A program made the position numbers and the translations under genes. The notes below the pieces were generated by a model. The model saw only the letters and a program-made list of their open reading frames with translations. It had not been told where the DNA came from and did not search any database. Positions 15,780 to 28,288 of a DNA stretch of 30,509 nucleotides are shown here, piece after piece; the first letter of the stretch is position 1; each line of letters opens with the position of its first letter. The stretch is from the NCBI GenBank assembly GCA_035527835.1, contig DATKZS010000075.1:1-30509 (forward strand). Reading direction: 5' to 3'. The DNA comes from DATKZS01 sp035527835 [NCBI: bacterium] (GTDB lineage: Bacteria > RBG-13-61-14).

Positions 15780-17432
15780 CTAGCGGAACGCCAGGATTTC
15801 CGTCCAGGCGGCCGTTCCCTTGCGGATTTTCTCCAGCACCCGGTCCGGCAGCTCGTGGCGCGGCTTGCCGTAGTCGAGGGGCAGTCCGGCCACGGCGATT
15901 CCGGAGGCCACGGCGTCGTGGAGCTTTTCGTCCATGGTGAGGACCTCGAAGACGGCCTCCCGGCCGTCAAAGCCGGTCCCGGCGCAGGCCTTGCATCCCC
16001 TGGGGGCGAAGACGGCGGCGGCGCGGAGCTGCTCTTGGATCTCGGGTCGGAGTCCGGCGAGGGCGTTCTTTTTGAGTTTTGCTTTTATCTTGCACTTGGG
16101 GCATAGCTTTTTGATGAGTCGCTGGGCGATAATGCCGGTGAGGCCGTCGGCGACGAGGGTGGGCTGGATTCCGATTCCGGCGGCGTAGGAGAGGGCGGAA
16201 GCGGCGCGGCGGAATCCCATGAGGGTGAAGACGAAGGTCCCGGCCATTCCGGCGCGGAGGGCGGCTTCCATCTCCGGAGCGTTGGCGAGACTTTCGAGGT
16301 ACATGGCGTCGGGGTCGAGGGCGGCCAAGGCGGCGACGCGGGGCTCTGCGGGGTCGAAGGAGTCGGGCGACACCTGGACGTGGCTCGGGTGCTCGGCTCG
16401 GGAAAAGTCCTCGACGGTGATGATGCGTCGGTCGCCTCGGCCCAGGCGGCCGAGCAGGCTCATGACGGTGGTGGCCCGTCCGGAGCCGGAGGGCCCGGTG
16501 ACGACCACCAGTCCGGGATTTTGGAGGATGGCCTCGATAAGCGCGCGCTGCTCCGGAGTCAGGCCGAGCCTGGCCAGAGCGATGTTGCCGGACCGCTTGC
16601 CGAGGATGCGGAGGACGGCGGCCTCGCCGGAGCGGGCGCGGCGGCGGTTGACCTCGATGGTCACGCGCTCGCCTTGCGCATCCATATCCACGCGCCAGTC
16701 TCCGGCGCGTTCGTCCTTGCGCGCCCCGAGCAGGGCGAGGCGGGAGAGGATGGCGCCGCCAAGCCCGCGGTCCATGACCATGGCGGTGGATAGCGCGCCT
16801 TCCTTGCGGAAGCGGACGCGGGCCTCGGCGGGGCGGAGGTCCAGGTGGATAATGCTGACGCCCTCGCGCAGGCATTCGGCGACGATTCGTTCCAGGAGGC
16901 GGAGCCCGCTGCGGTCGGCGGCGAGGGGGGCGAGGTCTTCCTGGGAGTAGCGGTCGGAACGGAGGTACTCCTGCTCGCGGATCGGCGGGGCGGAGGTCTT
17001 TCCGTGGACCAGGTCGAGGGCGGCGGCGATGTCCTGGGCCCGGGCGAGGCAGAGGAGGACGGCGCATCCGGTGAGTCGTCCGATGTCGTCGAAGAGCTCG
17101 GACTGGAGGGGGTCATTGACGGCCAGGGTTAGCTCGGCCCCGATGCGGATCAGGGGAAGGATGGAGTTCCTGCGGGCCATGTCTTCGGGGACGAGGCGCA
17201 CGGTCTCGGGGATGACCTGGTCCTCGGTGACGCGGACGAAGCTCAAGCCGAGCTGTTCGGCCAGGGTCCATATGATCCGGTCCTCGGAGAGGATCCCGAG
17301 CGCGATCAGGGCCTCGCCGATGCGGAGTCCGTTTTGCTTTCCGTAGGCCAGGGCGCGGTCGCGGTCGGCCACGGAGATGATTGACATCTCGGTGAGAATG
17401 TCACCCAGCCGGCGCCGGTCGCTTTTAGCCAT
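15780..17432 (-). CDS. PilB/GspE-family protein with degenerate ATPase site (pseudo-motor)
   Basis: This 550-residue homologue of secretion and pilus-extension ATPases appears to be catalytically dead. Residues about 5-75 form an MshEN/GspE-N domain with the RRLGDIL...RIGEALIALGIL repeat pattern associated with c-di-GMP binding. A further N-domain follows, then the motor domain from about 180. The Walker A site reads GPSGSGRATT (R319, A320 in place of Lys, Ser/Thr). The Walker B position reads DPDAMYLESLAN instead of DPD..LVGE.RD. The His box reads AGTFVFTLMGF, with both histidines lost, and the Asp box is VEDFSR. The structural cysteine motifs remain: CPKC, then GCKAC with GTGFDGREAVFEVL. 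The frame is intact from a strong start (GGAGG 5 bases before ATG 17432) to stop, so this is not a pseudogene by frameshift. It is immediately upstream of pilT. A regulatory or scaffold subunit is the likely role (inference). Confidence 0.88.
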   Translation of the reverse strand: MAKSDRRRLGDILTEMSIISVADRDRALAYGKQNGLRIGEALIALGILSEDRIIWTLAEQLGLSFVRVTEDQVIPETVRLVPEDMARRNSILPLIRIGAELTLAVNDPLQSELFDDIGRLTGCAVLLCLARAQDIAAALDLVHGKTSAPPIREQEYLRSDRYSQEDLAPLAADRSGLRLLERIVAECLREGVSIIHLDLRPAEARVRFRKEGALSTAMVMDRGLGGAILSRLALLGARKDERAGDWRVDMDAQGERVTIEVNRRRARSGEAAVLRILGKRSGNIALARLGLTPEQRALIEAILQNPGLVVVTGPSGSGRATTVMSLLGRLGRGDRRIITVEDFSRAEHPSHVQVSPDSFDPAEPRVAALAALDPDAMYLESLANAPEMEAALRAGMAGTFVFTLMGFRRAASALSYAAGIGIQPTLVADGLTGIIAQRLIKKLCPKCKIKAKLKKNALAGLRPEIQEQLRAAAVFAPRGCKACAGTGFDGREAVFEVLTMDEKLHDAVASGIAVAGLPLDYGKPRHELPDRVLEKIRKGTAAWTEILAFR

Positions 17433-17480
17433 CCTTTCCTCCGCTCTGGATCATCTTGCTTAAAACCGACTTTTATTATA

Positions 17481-17546
17481 ACCACAGATGAACACGGATT
17501 AACACGGATATTTTTAATTTTTTCTTAATCGGTGTTCATCCGTGGT
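17481..17546. repeat. Long inverted repeat of ACACGGATT units
   Basis: The left arm (17481-17510) is ACCACAGATGAACACGG then ATTAACACGGATA. The right arm (17527-17546) is ATCGGTGTTCATCCGTGGT, with an AT-rich loop of T and A runs. It lies between the stop of the giant kinase and the start of the PilB-like gene, and is the third copy of the family at 1660-1885 and 7436-7514. Confidence 0.78.
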
Positions 17547-17569
17547 TCCTTTCTTTAGCGCCGATTGGC

Positions 17570-17586
17570 CGCGGCAAAAGGCCGCG
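17570..17586 (-). terminator. Candidate hairpin after the kinase gene
   Basis: A perfect 6-bp GC stem, CGCGGC-AAAAG-GCCGCG, begins 21 bases downstream of the kinase stop codon. There is no T-tract after it on the - strand, so termination is uncertain. It resembles the short palindrome at 1985-1999. Confidence 0.3.
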
Positions 17587-17607
17587 CCTTGCACTCATGG
17601 CCCCTGG

Positions 17608-22481
<4,874 letters not shown>

Positions 22482-22482
<1 letters not shown>

Positions 22483-23657
22483 CACCTTTTCCCCGTTCTC
22501 CGTCCCGGGAGGGCGTCCATGACCGCCTTCTCCACCGTTTCGAGGGTCACGCCCGCTTTCCGGGCCGCCTTCTTTACCTGGTCGTATTCGGGATGTACTC
22601 GGGTCGCGCCGTCGGGCCGCGTGGCCAGCTTGGCGGCGATGGCTCCGAAGGGGGTCTTTGCCACCACGCTTCGGCGGGGCAGGACTTGGCGCGTGACCTC
22701 GTGGAGACGGACGCCCAGGGTGGTGGAGTGGTTGAAGAGCGCGGCAATGACGGCCTCCCTCGATGGGGCGGCGGCGAGGGCGCGGACCAGGGTCCCGGGC
22801 CGGTTCTTTTTCATCTGGGCGGGGATAAAGAGGACCTCGATGGCGCCGGCCTCATGGAGCTTGTCCATGAGGAATTCGAAGCGCTCGGCGGGCATGTCGT
22901 CAATCGCGGCCTCGATCTGGAACACGGGTCCGCCCTCGCCGGCGGTCCGGCCGACGACCAGGCGCATGATGTTGGGCCGGCCGGGGATTTCGCGGTCTCC
23001 GAGCCCGGAGCCGATCTTCTCGATGATCATCGCGGGCATGGGCCCGAAGGATGACGAGAGGGTGACGGCGAGGGCGGCGCCGGTGGGGGTGACCATCTCG
23101 GTCTCGACGGCGACGCCGCGCACCGGCACACCCTTGAGCAGCTCCATGACGGCGGGCGCGGGCAGGGGCAGGGTGCCGTGGGCGCATTGCACCTCGCCGT
23201 AATTCACGGGGAGCGGCGAGCAGGCGATGGTCTCGATGGCCAGGCGTTCGAGCCCGGCCACGCATCCGACCACGTCCACGATGGCGTCCACGGCGCCGAC
23301 CTCGTGGAAGTGCACCTCATCGGGGGCGATACGGTGGACCCTGGCCTCAGCCGCCGCGAGTCTCGTAAAGACCTTGATGCTGTTTTCCCGGACGCGGGCG
23401 GAGAGCTTGCTGGACTGGATCATCTTGATGATATGGCCGAGGCGGCGCGCGGGCTGGCCCTCTCTCTTGTAAGCGACGCGGACGTGCTTGCCGCCGAGGC
23501 GCGCGCGCGTGTCGTCCTTGATAATGAGGCGGAATTCGGGGACCACGCTTTTCACCTGGGCCTTGAGCCAGCGCGGGTCCACGCCGGCGTCGAGCACGGC
23601 CCCCAGGAGCATGTTGCCGGAGATGCCGGCGAAGCAGTCGAGCCAGGCCGCGCGCAT
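22482..23657 (-). CDS. larC: Nickel-pincer cofactor biosynthesis protein LarC
   Basis: This 391-residue protein is of the family that inserts nickel, in a CTP-dependent step, into the dithio-carboxylated pyridinium mononucleotide to finish the nickel-pincer nucleotide. Family hallmarks are the start LDCFAGISGNMLLGAVLDAG (residues 6-25), DEVHFHEVGAVDAIVDVVG and the following ACSPLPVNYGEVQCAHGTLP, TPTGAALAVTL and ETNIDD-like EAAIDDMPAERFEFLMDKL segments. In Lactobacillus the gene is split as larC1/larC2 joined by ribosomal frameshifting; here the whole protein is one uninterrupted frame. Its start overlaps the larB stop and its stop overlaps the kinase start (both TGATG), which predicts translational coupling of all three. 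Confidence 0.94.
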
Positions 23658-24460
23658 CAGCGCTCCCCCGCCGCTCTCAGGATGCGGGCGGCGGCGCAGG
23701 CCGCGCCGAAGCCGTTGTCAATGTTGGTGACCATGACGCCGGAGGCGCAGGAATTGAGCATGCCGAGCAGAGCCGCGATTCCTCCGGCCCCGGCGCCGTA
23801 GCCCACTGACACCGGGACGCCGATCACCGGCTTGTCCACCAGTCCGCCCACCACGCTGGCCAGCGCGCCCTCCATGCCCGCCACCACGATGATCACCCGC
23901 GCCCGCTCGATCTCTTCATGGTGCGCGAGCAGGCGGTGGATGCCGGCCACGCCCACGTCGGTAATGACCACCGGCCTAAGGCCCAGCCACAGGAGCGTCT
24001 CGCGGATCTCCTCCACCACCGGCGAGTCCGCGGTCCCGCCGCTCACGACCGCCACCGGGCCGCCGGAAGATGCGCGGGTGAGGGCACCCGCGCCCCTTCC
24101 CGCGCCCCTTCGCACGCCAGGCCGCGCGCCCGGCACGCGCAGGGTGCGGCCGCGGCGGTTATGGCGGGCGCGCGGAAAGGCCTTCTTCACGGCCCGGGCC
24201 TGCTCCTCGGAAACGCGGGTGACCAGGGCCTCGGACTGGGACGCCGTCATTTCCTTGAGGATGGAGATGATGTCGGCGGCGGTCTTGCCCGGGGCGAAGA
24301 TGACCTCGCCCATGCCCTGGCGCAGGGCGCGGTGGTGGTCCACCTTGGTGTGTCCCAGGTCGGCGAAGGGGAGCTTCTTCAGGACCTTCATGGCCTCGGC
24401 TTCCGACACCTTGCCTTGGCGGATGCCGCGGACCAGATCTTTTAAGGTCTTTTCATTCAT
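23657..24460 (-). CDS. larB: Nickel-pincer cofactor biosynthesis protein LarB
   Basis: This 267-residue protein makes the first step of the nickel-pincer pathway, carboxylating nicotinic acid adenine dinucleotide and releasing AMP to give pyridinium biscarboxylate mononucleotide. The N-terminal region (1-95) has the family pattern KLPFADLGHTKVDHHRALRQGMGEVIFAPGKT. The C-terminal PurE-like domain begins at PVAVVSGGTADSPVVEEI and contains VGVAGIHRLL, VVAGMEGALASVVGG and VIGVPVSVGYGAGAGG. The linker between the domains is expanded and contains the residues GRGAGALTRAS, encoded by a 20-bp palindrome that also occurs elsewhere (24074-24093). GGAGG lies 11 bases before ATG 24460. LarE and a LarA-type enzyme are not in the window. 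Confidence 0.94.
   Translation of the reverse strand: MNEKTLKDLVRGIRQGKVSEAEAMKVLKKLPFADLGHTKVDHHRALRQGMGEVIFAPGKTAADIISILKEMTASQSEALVTRVSEEQARAVKKAFPRARHNRRGRTLRVPGARPGVRRGAGRGAGALTRASSGGPVAVVSGGTADSPVVEEIRETLLWLGLRPVVITDVGVAGIHRLLAHHEEIERARVIIVVAGMEGALASVVGGLVDKPVIGVPVSVGYGAGAGGIAALLGMLNSCASGVMVTNIDNGFGAACAAARILRAAGER
24074..24112. repeat. Copy 2 of the 20-bp palindrome inside larB, plus 12-bp tandem duplication
   Basis: CGCGGGTGAGGGCACCCGCG at 24074-24093 is a perfect 8-bp stem with loop AGGG. Next to it CCGCGCCCCTTC occurs twice in tandem (24089-24100 and 24101-24112). Together they encode the glycine/alanine/arginine-rich linker of LarB. The coding frame differs from that of the copies in cheA. 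Confidence 0.85.
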
Positions 24461-24497
24461 TTGATTAACGGCCTCCCCGGCGGGTCGCCGGCCCGGG

Positions 24498-25025
24498 TCA
24501 GAGCTTGACGGTATTGCCCTTGGAGTCGGCGATGATCATGGCGCCGGTGGCGAGCTCGAAGGATACGTTCCTTCCGGCGCCGCCCCCGGTTTCCTCGCCG
24601 ACGAGGGGAACTGCCAGGGCGGCCAGGCGCTTCTTCACGGCCTCCACGTTCCTCTCTCCGACGCGCGGCTTCAAGGGCGAGAACTTGTCAAGGCCGTCGG
24701 CGGCCGAGAACATGTTGGCGCCACCGGCGATCTTGGCCACCAGGCCTCCGGCGCGGCTTCCTTGCGCGGCCAGGGCCTCGACCAGAGCGGCGATGGCGCG
24801 GTCCGCGTACTTGTTGGGGTTATGGGATACGGTCCCTTGCTCGGCGCCGGGCTCGGGCGCCGGCCCGGGCAGCAGGATGTGGGCCATGCCTCCCCTTTTC
24901 CCGGCCTGGTCGTAGAGGGTCAGGGCCACGCATGAGCCGAGCCCTGAGATCTTGAACACCGCGGGCGCGGAGGCCACCCGGAACTCGGCGATCTTTACAT
25001 GGAGCACGGTCTCGGCCAATGCCAT
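24498..25025 (-). CDS. cheD: Chemoreceptor glutamine deamidase CheD
   Basis: CheD converts receptor glutamines to glutamates and forms a complex with CheC. It has 175 residues. The catalytic Cys is in SGLGSCVALTLYD (C32) and the His in GGMAHILLP (H49). NPNKYADRAI, KIAGGANMF and the VGERNVEAVKKRL region are typical. The residue aligned with the catalytic Thr (T21 of the Thermotoga enzyme, in the TxGLGSC pattern) is isoleucine here (I26), followed by Ser. The annotated ATG 25025 directly abuts AAAGGAG with no spacer, so translation may instead start at TTG 25019, which has a 6-base spacing. It is separated from cheC by 16 bases and from larB by 37, consistent with one operon. Confidence 0.92.
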   Translation of the reverse strand: MALAETVLHVKIAEFRVASAPAVFKISGLGSCVALTLYDQAGKRGGMAHILLPGPAPEPGAEQGTVSHNPNKYADRAIAALVEALAAQGSRAGGLVAKIAGGANMFSAADGLDKFSPLKPRVGERNVEAVKKRLAALAVPLVGEETGGGAGRNVSFELATGAMIIADSKGNTVKL

Positions 25026-25041
25026 CTCCTTTGGCGGGGGA

Positions 25042-25692
25042 TCATCTTCCCCGGTCCTCGGCGGCGAGCACCTTGGCCGCTTGCAGGATCAGGCGCAGGG
25101 ACTTGGGGTCGGGCAGCAGGAAGAAATGTCCCTGGATGCCTTGTTCGATCCCGGTAAAAACTGCTTCCACCACCAGGACCTTGTCGGTTTCCTCGTCCAT
25201 CTGGGCGAGGACGTACTGGACGATGGCCCCGGCCATGTCAAAGGCCACGCTGGGCACGGAGGGGAACAGGGTCTTGCCGAGCAGCCGCTCCAGGGCGGAG
25301 AGGTAGCTCGAGCACAGGATGTTTCCGACCTCGCGCAGCGCCGAGGCGTGCATCTCGGAGAGGAAGAGCTCGTTCTCGGGCGCTCCTCCGGTGAGCAGGG
25401 AGCAGATGGCGCGGGTGCTGTCGCGGGGGAAGATGAGGAGGATGCTGCCCTGGATGTCGCCCCAGACCTTGAGGTAAATCCCGGCCACCAACTGCTCGGC
25501 GCCGCCCACGATCTCGGGGACATCGGAGAGCGGGGCGAGTCTCACCTGGGGGATGGAGAGTCCGATCGGCCGTCCGATCATCTGGTTGAGGGCGGTGGCG
25601 GCATGTCCCATGCCGATGTTGCAGATTTCCCGGAGCGCGTCCACGTGGACTTCGGAGAGCTCGAGGTCGAAGAATTTCATTACGGGTTCCAT
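25042..25692 (-). CDS. cheC: CheY-P phosphatase CheC
   Basis: CheC dephosphorylates CheY-P and modulates CheD. It has 216 residues. Both catalytic motifs of the family (D/S-x3-E-x2-N) are present: DALREICN (D18, E22, N25) and SALREVGN (S117, E121, N124), so two active sites are expected, as in the CheC class rather than CheX. The GIYLKVWGDIQGSILLIFP strand region (about 70-88) and GHFFLLPDPKSL near the C-terminus fit the CheC fold. It starts 9 bases after the cheA stop, with AGGA upstream of ATG 25692. Confidence 0.93.
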   Translation of the reverse strand: MEPVMKFFDLELSEVHVDALREICNIGMGHAATALNQMIGRPIGLSIPQVRLAPLSDVPEIVGGAEQLVAGIYLKVWGDIQGSILLIFPRDSTRAICSLLTGGAPENELFLSEMHASALREVGNILCSSYLSALERLLGKTLFPSVPSVAFDMAGAIVQYVLAQMDEETDKVLVVEAVFTGIEQGIQGHFFLLPDPKSLRLILQAAKVLAAEDRGR

Positions 25693-25701
25693 GTTGCCGT
25701 C

Positions 25702-28128
25702 CTATAAGAGTCCCATGGTGTCGAGGACAAAGACCACGCGGCCGTCGCCCAGCATGGTGACGCCGGAGAGGCCGCTGATTTTTTCGAGGGGCTTTCCGAG
25801 CGGGCGGATGAATGCCTCCTCCTGTCCGATGAGCTCGTCCACGATGAGGGCGGTCTTTTTCTTGTTGAGCTCCACGATCAGGGCGGGCCACGGCCCGCGT
25901 CCTCCGTCCTCGGGCTCGGGCAGGTCGAGGAAGCGGTGGAGCGGCTTCAAGGGGACCAGCTCCTGGCGTTCGAGGTAGAACTTCTGGCCCTGGCTGCGCC
26001 GGATCTGGTGGGGCAGGATCTCGACGTTCTTGAGGATCTTGGCGATGGGCAGGGCAAAGGTCTCCTTGCCGATGCGGATGAGGAGGACATTGACGACGGC
26101 GATGGTGCGGGGCAGGTGGAGGGTGAAGGTGGTGCCGAGCCCGATGGCGGTTGACACGGTGACGTATCCGCCGACTCCCTCGACCACGTTCTTGACCGCG
26201 TCCATGCCCACGCCCCGGCCCGAGACCATGCCCACGGACCTGGCGGTGGAGAAGCCGGGCGCGAAGATCAACTGGTAGGCGTCTTCATCCGCCATGGCAT
26301 CGGCGGCCTCCGGGGTGAGCATGCCCTTGTGCACCGCGCTTTCCTTGAGCATGAACGGGTCCATGCCGCGGCCGTCGTCGCGGACCTCGATCAGGACCAG
26401 GTCGCGCAGCCGATAGGCCTCGATCTCGATGCCGCCCTCCGGCGGCTTGCCCAGCCGGGCGCGCTCGTCGGGCGGCTCGATGCCGTGGCCCACGCAGTTG
26501 CGCAAGAGATGGATCAGCGGGTCGGCGAGCTGTTCGAGGATGGCGCGGTCGAGCTCGATGTCCTGGCCCTTGACGGTGAAGCGGACCTGCTTGCCCTCGT
26601 CCTTGGCCAGGTCGCGGACCACTCGGGGCAGCCGGGCCACCACGCTCTCCAGCGGCATCATGCGGATGCTCATGACCTGGTCGTGGAAATCGCGGACCAG
26701 CGACTCCAGCCGGTCCAGGCCGGCCTCCAGCGCCGGGATCGGGTGCTTCTTCGCCACCTCCCGGAGCTCGCTCTTTACCAGGATCATCTCACCCAGCGCA
26801 TTGATGAAGCGGTCCAGCGCCTGGGTCTTCACCCGCACGGTCTGGGGCAGGCCCGGGGCCTGGGCGAACGGGTCGTAGGGGGCTTCGGGCCTGACGGGTT
26901 CCCGGGCCGCGCCTTCCCGCGGCAGCGCCTCCACCGCGGGCTCCGGCGCCGCGGGCCGCTGCTCCAGGCTTTTCAACTCGAAGCTCTGGATGTCCGCCAT
27001 CGAGTTCATGATCTTGACGACCTCGTCGTCCTCCGTCTCCGCGATGAAGTCAATCTCCACCGCCAGGCCCTTGGCGTCGGCCAGGAAATTTCCGCTTTTC
27101 ACGTCCTCCAGCGGCGGCCGCGACTCGACGATCTCGCCGGCCTCCCCGAGGCGCTTGAACAGTATGAGCCCCCGCACTCCCGGGGAAGCGGTTTGCGGAG
27201 AGAAGATCACGCGCACGGTCTTGTTCGGGACCCGGCCGGCCGCATCGGCCCGCGGGGGCGCCGGCGCCGGCGCGGGTGAGGGCGCCCGCGCCCCATTGGC
27301 CGGCGATGGAGATGGCGTCCACGCGCCAGTGGCGGGCGCGGGTGGGGGCGGGCGCGGAAGCTCGAAGTCGATGGGGAGCGAGGAGGCGTCGGTCCGGGGC
27401 GCCGGCGCGACCGCGGCGGAGGCGGTCGTTGCGCGGGCGTCGGGAGCGGACGCGGGTGAGGGCACCCGCGCCCCCTTGTTTGCTCCGGCCCCCGGCCCGG
27501 CTACGGGCTTGGGAGCGGAGCGGGGCTTGAAGTCAAATACGATCTCGCCGTCCATGTCGAGCACGGGCTCGGAGCGCGGCTTTGTTGGCTTGGCCGCAGC
27601 CCCGCTCTCGGGTTGTTGCGGGGCGGGCGCGGCCGGCGCGGGTGCGGCTGGCGCGGGTGAGGGCACCCGCTCCCCTTTGTCCGGCGGGGTCGGCGTGGGT
27701 GAGGGCGCAGGCGCCCCCTCGGCGGGCGTTGCGGCGAGGACGGGCCTGTCCTGGGCGTGGAAGTTCCTGATGCGGCTGGTGAGGTCCACGGAGGCTGGGG
27801 AGAACTCGCGGTCGTTGGCCACGTCCTGGAGCAGGCTCTCCAGGGTATCCATGCCCTTGAAGAGGAGGTCCATGGCCACGGGGTCCGGCTCGCGCAGTCC
27901 CTCCCTGATGTCGTCCATCAGGTCTTCCATGGCGTGGGAGAGGTCGCGGATGGCTTCGTAGCCCATGCTCGCGGCCATGCCCTTGATGGAGTGGGCGTTT
28001 CTGAAGACCTCGGCGATGGCGTCCTTGTCCGCGCGGTCCTGCTCGATCTTGACCAGTCCCTGGTTCATGGACTGGAGGTGTTCCGCAGTCTCGGAGACGA
28101 ACATCGCTTTGTATTTGGTCATGTCCAT
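25702..28128 (-). CDS. cheA: Chemotaxis histidine kinase CheA
   Basis: CheA is the kinase core of the chemosensory array and phosphorylates CheY. It has 808 residues. The HPt domain has the phospho-acceptor in NAHSIKGMAASMGY (H46). A very Ala/Pro/Ser-rich linker follows (about 115-290) and carries four copies of a palindromic DNA repeat, read as GARVPSPA-type octapeptides. A CheY-binding-like P2 domain (TVRVIFSPQTASPGVRGLIL.., about 293-385) comes next, then P3 dimerisation (about 425-485, ending near RDFHDQVMSIRMMPLE), P4 ATPase with N-box HLLRNCVGHGIE (about 540), G1 DDGRGMD and G2 GRGVGMDAVK, and P5 CheW-like (about 665-808). The start ATG 28128 has no clear ribosome-binding site and is preceded by the hairpin repeat 28144-28288. 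CheC begins 9 bases downstream. Confidence 0.95.
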   Translation of the reverse strand: MDMTKYKAMFVSETAEHLQSMNQGLVKIEQDRADKDAIAEVFRNAHSIKGMAASMGYEAIRDLSHAMEDLMDDIREGLREPDPVAMDLLFKGMDTLESLLQDVANDREFSPASVDLTSRIRNFHAQDRPVLAATPAEGAPAPSPTPTPPDKGERVPSPAPAAPAPAAPAPQQPESGAAAKPTKPRSEPVLDMDGEIVFDFKPRSAPKPVAGPGAGANKGARVPSPASAPDARATTASAAVAPAPRTDASSLPIDFELPRPPPPAPATGAWTPSPSPANGARAPSPAPAPAPPRADAAGRVPNKTVRVIFSPQTASPGVRGLILFKRLGEAGEIVESRPPLEDVKSGNFLADAKGLAVEIDFIAETEDDEVVKIMNSMADIQSFELKSLEQRPAAPEPAVEALPREGAAREPVRPEAPYDPFAQAPGLPQTVRVKTQALDRFINALGEMILVKSELREVAKKHPIPALEAGLDRLESLVRDFHDQVMSIRMMPLESVVARLPRVVRDLAKDEGKQVRFTVKGQDIELDRAILEQLADPLIHLLRNCVGHGIEPPDERARLGKPPEGGIEIEAYRLRDLVLIEVRDDGRGMDPFMLKESAVHKGMLTPEAADAMADEDAYQLIFAPGFSTARSVGMVSGRGVGMDAVKNVVEGVGGYVTVSTAIGLGTTFTLHLPRTIAVVNVLLIRIGKETFALPIAKILKNVEILPHQIRRSQGQKFYLERQELVPLKPLHRFLDLPEPEDGGRGPWPALIVELNKKKTALIVDELIGQEEAFIRPLGKPLEKISGLSGVTMLGDGRVVFVLDTMGLL
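27271..27290. repeat. Copy 3 of the 20-bp palindrome (in cheA linker)
   Basis: CGCGGGTGAGGGCGCCCGCG: the stem has one G-T wobble in place of the A-T pair. Followed by CCCC, as in other copies. Encodes GARAPSPA in CheA. Confidence 0.75.
27451..27470. repeat. Copy 4 of the 20-bp palindrome (in cheA linker)
   Basis: CGCGGGTGAGGGCACCCGCG, identical to the larB copy, with CCCCCTT after it. Encodes GARVPSPA in CheA, in a different frame from larB. Confidence 0.85.
27652..27671. repeat. Copy 5 of the 20-bp palindrome (in cheA linker)
   Basis: CGCGGGTGAGGGCACCCGCT differs from the perfect form only in the last base. Followed by CCCCTTT. Encodes GERVPSPA. Confidence 0.8.
27694..27713. repeat. Copy 6 of the 20-bp palindrome (degenerate, in cheA linker)
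   Basis: CGTGGGTGAGGGCGCAGGCG keeps the loop and half of the stem, followed by CCCCC. Encodes GAPAPSPT. It lies 22 bases from copy 5, so the pair may reflect a local duplication. Confidence 0.6.
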
Positions 28129-28143
28129 GGTCGGGCCCGGGAA

Positions 28144-28288
28144 ATTAAAAGTGATGAATTATGAATGATGAATGATGAAGGATGACTCAAGTAATGGGAG
28201 GGAAGATCCTTCCATGGAGAGCGGGCGGAGTTTTCACCCGTTAGTGTTCATGTTTTTTTCATCATTCATAATTCATCATTCATAATTA
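28144..28288. repeat. Long inverted repeat of GATGAAT units between cheY and cheA
   Basis: The left arm (28144-28185) consists of GTGATGAATTATGAATG and further ATGATGAA units. The right arm (28253-28288) is TTTTTTTCATCATTCAT then AATTCATCATTCATAATTA, its reverse complement over most of its length. The arms enclose a GC-richer loop of about 65 bases. The right arm begins directly at the cheY stop codon. The element interrupts an otherwise tight chemotaxis operon, just before cheA. Confidence 0.82.

Noticed and set aside
15758-15970. N-terminal extension of PilT
   Set aside because: It overlaps the end of the PilB-like gene in another frame and has Ser/Arg/Pro-rich shadow composition; ATG 15757 matches the PilT family start.
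15780-17432. Sequencing errors as the cause of the lost ATPase motifs
   Set aside because: The losses are several independent in-frame substitutions at separate motifs; the frame, zinc-type cysteines and the adjacent pilT are undamaged.
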